DNA of 64,000 nucleotides from Phocaeicola barnesiae DSM 18169 = JCM 13652 (lineage in GTDB: Bacteria > Bacteroidota > Bacteroidia > Bacteroidales > Bacteroidaceae), in NCBI RefSeq assembly GCF_000374585.1, contig NZ_KB894643.1, positions 212,773-276,772 on the forward strand, in the 5' to 3' direction. Positions 61,451-64,000 of the stretch are shown here, in pieces (within the stretch, counting starts at the first letter, position 1; every line of letters begins with the position of its first letter). The notes under the pieces were generated by a model. The model did not search any database. It saw nothing but the letters and a program-made list of their open reading frames with translations, and was not told where the DNA came from. The position numbers and the translations under genes are program-made.

Positions 61451-62596
61451 TTATTCCTGTTTATCGAAGTAATCGAGTGTCCAACTGTCCATCCATTCAA
61501 TCACCGGTGTTCCTTCTTTGAATTGAACAGGCAACCAGATATAACGTGCATCACTCGGATGTTTCGGACGCCAGATATCAGCCATAAACATGTACGCATC
61601 CTTCTTGCCTGGGATGTTAAGTACATAAGTACTTTGTCCACCGAAAGTAATTTCTGATTTTGGTCCCACACAAGGATTCGGATGCTGAGTCCACGGTCCC
61701 CAAATACTTGGAGCAGAAAACATACGGGCTTCGTTAGGATCCCATCCCGTACAACCGGAAGTAATTAACCAATACGTTCCATCTTTCTTGAAGATGGCAG
61801 GAGCTTCGTTATGTCCACACGGAGCAATACGGGCGTACTTACCGGTATGGCTCAAATAATCGTCACTCAGTTCCGCAACGTGCAATGTCAGGTTATCCTC
61901 CGAAGAGAAGATATGATAAGCCTTACCGTCATCATCTACAAATAGCTGCATATCTCTGGCCATCTGACCTCCTTCCAGATCACGTTTTACAAATAGTCCC
62001 TTCGCTATGGCCTCTCTCCATTCCGGAGTCCACCATTCTTTAAAGTTCTCAAGATTAAGCGTATCAAATACCGCTTTCTGCTCTTCAGTCATATCGAAAG
62101 GAAGCTTACCGGCATTCGGACGAAGCGAACCGATATACTGAAACGGACCTACCGGGGAATCACTAACAGCACAAGCGGATCTTGCGGCCGAATAACCTTT
62201 TCCCTTCAGCTCAAGATGAAACCACATCACAAACTTCTTTGTCTTTTCATTATAAATGACTTTCGGACGCTCCATGATACAACCCTGAATGATGTCACTG
62301 GTTGTATCGTTCATCTCGACAGGAAGAACAACACCTTCATTTTTCCAATCCGTCAGATTCCTCGAAGAATAACACATGATACCTACCATGGCTGCACTGG
62401 TAGAATCACATTTGTTTTCGCCATACCAATAATAAGTATCATCGTAAACAAGCATTCCACCACCATGAGCATTCACATGGACTCCTTTATCATCGAGCCA
62501 TAATTCACCCGATCTGATCGGTTTCATCGGTTCCGTCTGAGCGCAGGATACCAATAACAAAACACCGAATAAACAACCTAAAAATGTCTTTTTCAT
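61451..62596 (-). CDS. Glycoside hydrolase family 43 lipoprotein
   Basis: 381 residues with lipobox signal (FGVLLLVSC). The five-bladed propeller start is typical of the GH43 branch with VHVNAHGGGMLVYDDTYYWY. Later blades: IMERPKVIYNEKTKKFVMW, MARDMQLFVDDDGKAYHIFS and CGHNEAPAIFKKDGTYWL (the NEAP glutamate is the likely general acid). Such enzymes remove arabinose, xylose or galactose units; by its start it resembles the galactan-active subfamilies (GH43_24/34), but the specificity is not sure. No SusC/D genes are in the window. Confidence 0.9.
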   Translation of the reverse strand: MKKTFLGCLFGVLLLVSCAQTEPMKPIRSGELWLDDKGVHVNAHGGGMLVYDDTYYWYGENKCDSTSAAMVGIMCYSSRNLTDWKNEGVVLPVEMNDTTSDIIQGCIMERPKVIYNEKTKKFVMWFHLELKGKGYSAARSACAVSDSPVGPFQYIGSLRPNAGKLPFDMTEEQKAVFDTLNLENFKEWWTPEWREAIAKGLFVKRDLEGGQMARDMQLFVDDDGKAYHIFSSEDNLTLHVAELSDDYLSHTGKYARIAPCGHNEAPAIFKKDGTYWLITSGCTGWDPNEARMFSAPSIWGPWTQHPNPCVGPKSEITFGGQSTYVLNIPGKKDAYMFMADIWRPKHPSDARYIWLPVQFKEGTPVIEWMDSWTLDYFDKQE

Positions 62597-62711
62597 AGTT
62601 TCTTCTTATTTTCCGGCAAAAGAAGTATTTTTTTTTAACACAAGCAGCAAAAACAACCACTTTTTTAAAAGAAAAGAATCTTTTTCTATCCGCACCTTTG
62701 CACCATCACAT

Positions 62712-62743
62712 TTTGCTCGTCTGACCGAAAACGTCTACCTTTG
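62712..62743 (+). promoter_or_regulatory. Promoter of the YjbQ gene
   Basis: TTTG at 62712-62715 and TACCTTTG at 62736-62743, 20 bases apart; the start codon follows 23 bases later. Confidence 0.75.
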
Positions 62744-62766
62744 TATAGAAATCCAACAACCATATC

Positions 62767-63177
62767 ATGATACAACAGACATCCTTTACATTACGCCCAC
62801 GCTCCCGCGGTTTTCACCTGATTACAGACGAAGTCATCAGCAAATTACCGGAATTACCCAAGACTGGTTTGTTGAACCTGTTCATCCAACATACCAGCGC
62901 CGCACTTTCCATCAACGAGAACTGCGACCCGGATGTACGAAGTGACCTGGAAAAGATATTCAATAACCTGGTACGCGAACGGGAATCGTGGTACAACCAT
63001 ACATTGGAAGGTTGGGACGACATGCCGGCCCATGCCAAATCGACCCTGGTGGGTGCCAGTCTTTCCATTCCCATCACAGACGGTTCTTTGAATCTGGGTA
63101 CGTGGCAAGGTATTTACCTGTGTGAATTCCGTAACCATGGCGGTGGCAGAAGAATTATCGCCACAATAATAGGATGA
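62767..63177 (+). CDS. YjbQ family protein (UPF0047)
   Basis: 136 residues, full length for the family. Metal-site and fold motifs: LFIQHTSAALSINENCDPDV, DDMPAHAKSTLVGASL and LGTWQGIYLCEFRNH. E. coli YjbQ has weak thiamine-phosphate synthase activity, and the true role is uncertain. Cytoplasmic, single gene, divergent from the GH43 lipoprotein gene. Confidence 0.93.
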   Translation: MIQQTSFTLRPRSRGFHLITDEVISKLPELPKTGLLNLFIQHTSAALSINENCDPDVRSDLEKIFNNLVRERESWYNHTLEGWDDMPAHAKSTLVGASLSIPITDGSLNLGTWQGIYLCEFRNHGGGRRIIATIIG

Positions 63178-63255
63178 TTTTTTAATGAATTGTCCCCCGA
63201 TAAAGCTAAGGAAGAAGACAGCCGTCAGGCATAAGATGTACGAAGAGAATCAGCA

Positions 63256-64000
63256 TCATTTCTTTTCGTACTTCCGCCGGTAAAGCATGGGAGCCATCTT
63301 CATCTGCTTCTTAAAGAACTTGCTGAAAGAAGCCTGGTCAGAAAAATGCAACTCTTCGGCAATCTGTCCCACCGGGATACGTTCATCCTCCAGTATCAGC
63401 ATGGCCTGATGCACAATTTCGTTGCAGATTACCTCATGAGGTGTCTTTCCGATTTTCTCTTTGACCACCCGTGTCAGGTGTTTGGTAGAAATACACAAGG
63501 ACTCGGCATAGAAATCGACGGTATGCTCCGAAGAAAAATACCTGGAAACCAATTTCAGGAATCCCAACGTAATGAAATCATATTTGTTGATATGCGGAGT
63601 AAAACGATCTGTGTCTTCACGATGAGACAACATGATGTTTCCCAGCTCCAGACTGAAACTCTTGAAATACAACTGTGCCAACTCCTGACGGTAGAAATGT
63701 TTCATATCAGACAGGCATTCCCGAAGCAACAGAAGCTGATGTTCCAGTGTACCACACTCCTTTTCTGACAATTCCTGAACAGGGATATTCAACCGTTCCA
63801 ACAGGTATCCCTGAGGGCCCGGACGCAGATTCTTCAAAGATTCACTGGCAAACTCAAATGTAATAAATACTCCCCAAGCCTGTAAATCAGGGCTGAATTG
63901 CTCCATCTGGATAGAAACCGTTTCCATAACATCCAGAAAAGCGTATGCCCGTACTTCATAGTTCCTGCCTGCAATCTGCAGCGACAAACTTCCGTGGCAG
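63256..64000 (-). CDS. AraC-family transcriptional regulator, 5' end outside the window
   Basis: 248 residues are visible; the frame stays open to the window edge (CHGSLSLQIAGRNYEV), so the start lies beyond base 64000 and the TTG at 63987 is not a start. The N-terminal region looks like an AraC cupin-type sensor. The C-terminal ~100 residues have two helix-turn-helix motifs (VDFYAESLCISTKHLTRVVK and VGQIAEELHFSDQASFSKFFK). Similar regulators in Bacteroides control carbohydrate or envelope genes; the target here is unknown. Confidence 0.92.
   Translation of the reverse strand, partial: CHGSLSLQIAGRNYEVRAYAFLDVMETVSIQMEQFSPDLQAWGVFITFEFASESLKNLRPGPQGYLLERLNIPVQELSEKECGTLEHQLLLLRECLSDMKHFYRQELAQLYFKSFSLELGNIMLSHREDTDRFTPHINKYDFITLGFLKLVSRYFSSEHTVDFYAESLCISTKHLTRVVKEKIGKTPHEVICNEIVHQAMLILEDERIPVGQIAEELHFSDQASFSKFFKKQMKMAPMLYRRKYEKK

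Overview
The window looks like a chromosomal segment of a Bacteroidales bacterium, most likely in the Bacteroidaceae (Bacteroides or Phocaeicola type). Three things point there. Many promoters match the Bacteroidetes form (TTTG or TTG about 20 bases before TAnnTTTG). Ribosome binding sites are weak. Several families are typical of the phylum: DUF4251, DUF4136, DUF6452, DUF6048, DUF4199, the rSAM/DUF4130 pair and a subclass A2-like beta-lactamase. The species cannot be named from the sequence alone.

Layout. 1-9.6 kb: the 3' part of pyruvate:ferredoxin oxidoreductase, a YfcE-type phosphoesterase, a LytS/LytTR-type two-component pair, an aldose epimerase homologue, a small envelope operon and an unknown membrane-anchored protein. 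9.7-21.3 kb: an AAA-ATPase/nuclease protein, a sulfur/queuosine operon (four-domain CoA-disulfide-reductase fusion, MarR-like regulator, QueH), a Kef-type antiporter, GcvT, PepT, and a membrane protein with a winged-helix regulator. 21.7-22.8 kb: an apparently intact IS1595-family element. 23.2-31 kb: a BamA-like barrel protein, a PurF paralogue without the catalytic cysteine, a stable-RNA cluster (probable SRP RNA plus two tRNA-Thr genes), and a six-gene operon (DUF4199, GT2, DUF6452, DUF6048, MntP, ApbE).

32.1-52.4 kb is the outstanding region: a 20-kb array of fifteen genes on the minus strand. It starts with an HlyD-type adaptor and a DUF2807 protein. Ten MacB/FtsX-type ABC permeases follow in strict A-B alternation (five pairs), with one ATPase between pairs 2 and 3. 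A TolC-type outer-membrane protein, an NtrC-type sigma-54 activator and a membrane histidine kinase close the array. Two sigma-54-type promoters, before the adaptor and before the ATPase, each have an upstream palindrome that is nearly identical (17 of 18 core bases). Both palindromes are centred exactly 54 bases from the -24 GG. I read this as a self-regulated, sigma-54-controlled ABC export and envelope-response system built by repeated duplication of a permease pair.

52.6-64 kb: an Rpn/PD-(D/E)XK nuclease-family protein with a repetitive tail, a class A beta-lactamase, a lipoprotein with GHL10-like glycosidase features, the rSAM/DUF4130 pair, TruA with a DUF5715 protein, a YeiH exporter, a GH43 lipoprotein, a YjbQ protein and an AraC regulator cut by the window end. 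Short repeats tie the accessory regions together: an AACGTCCGTTTGT-type array at three loci and G+C-rich palindromes at four.
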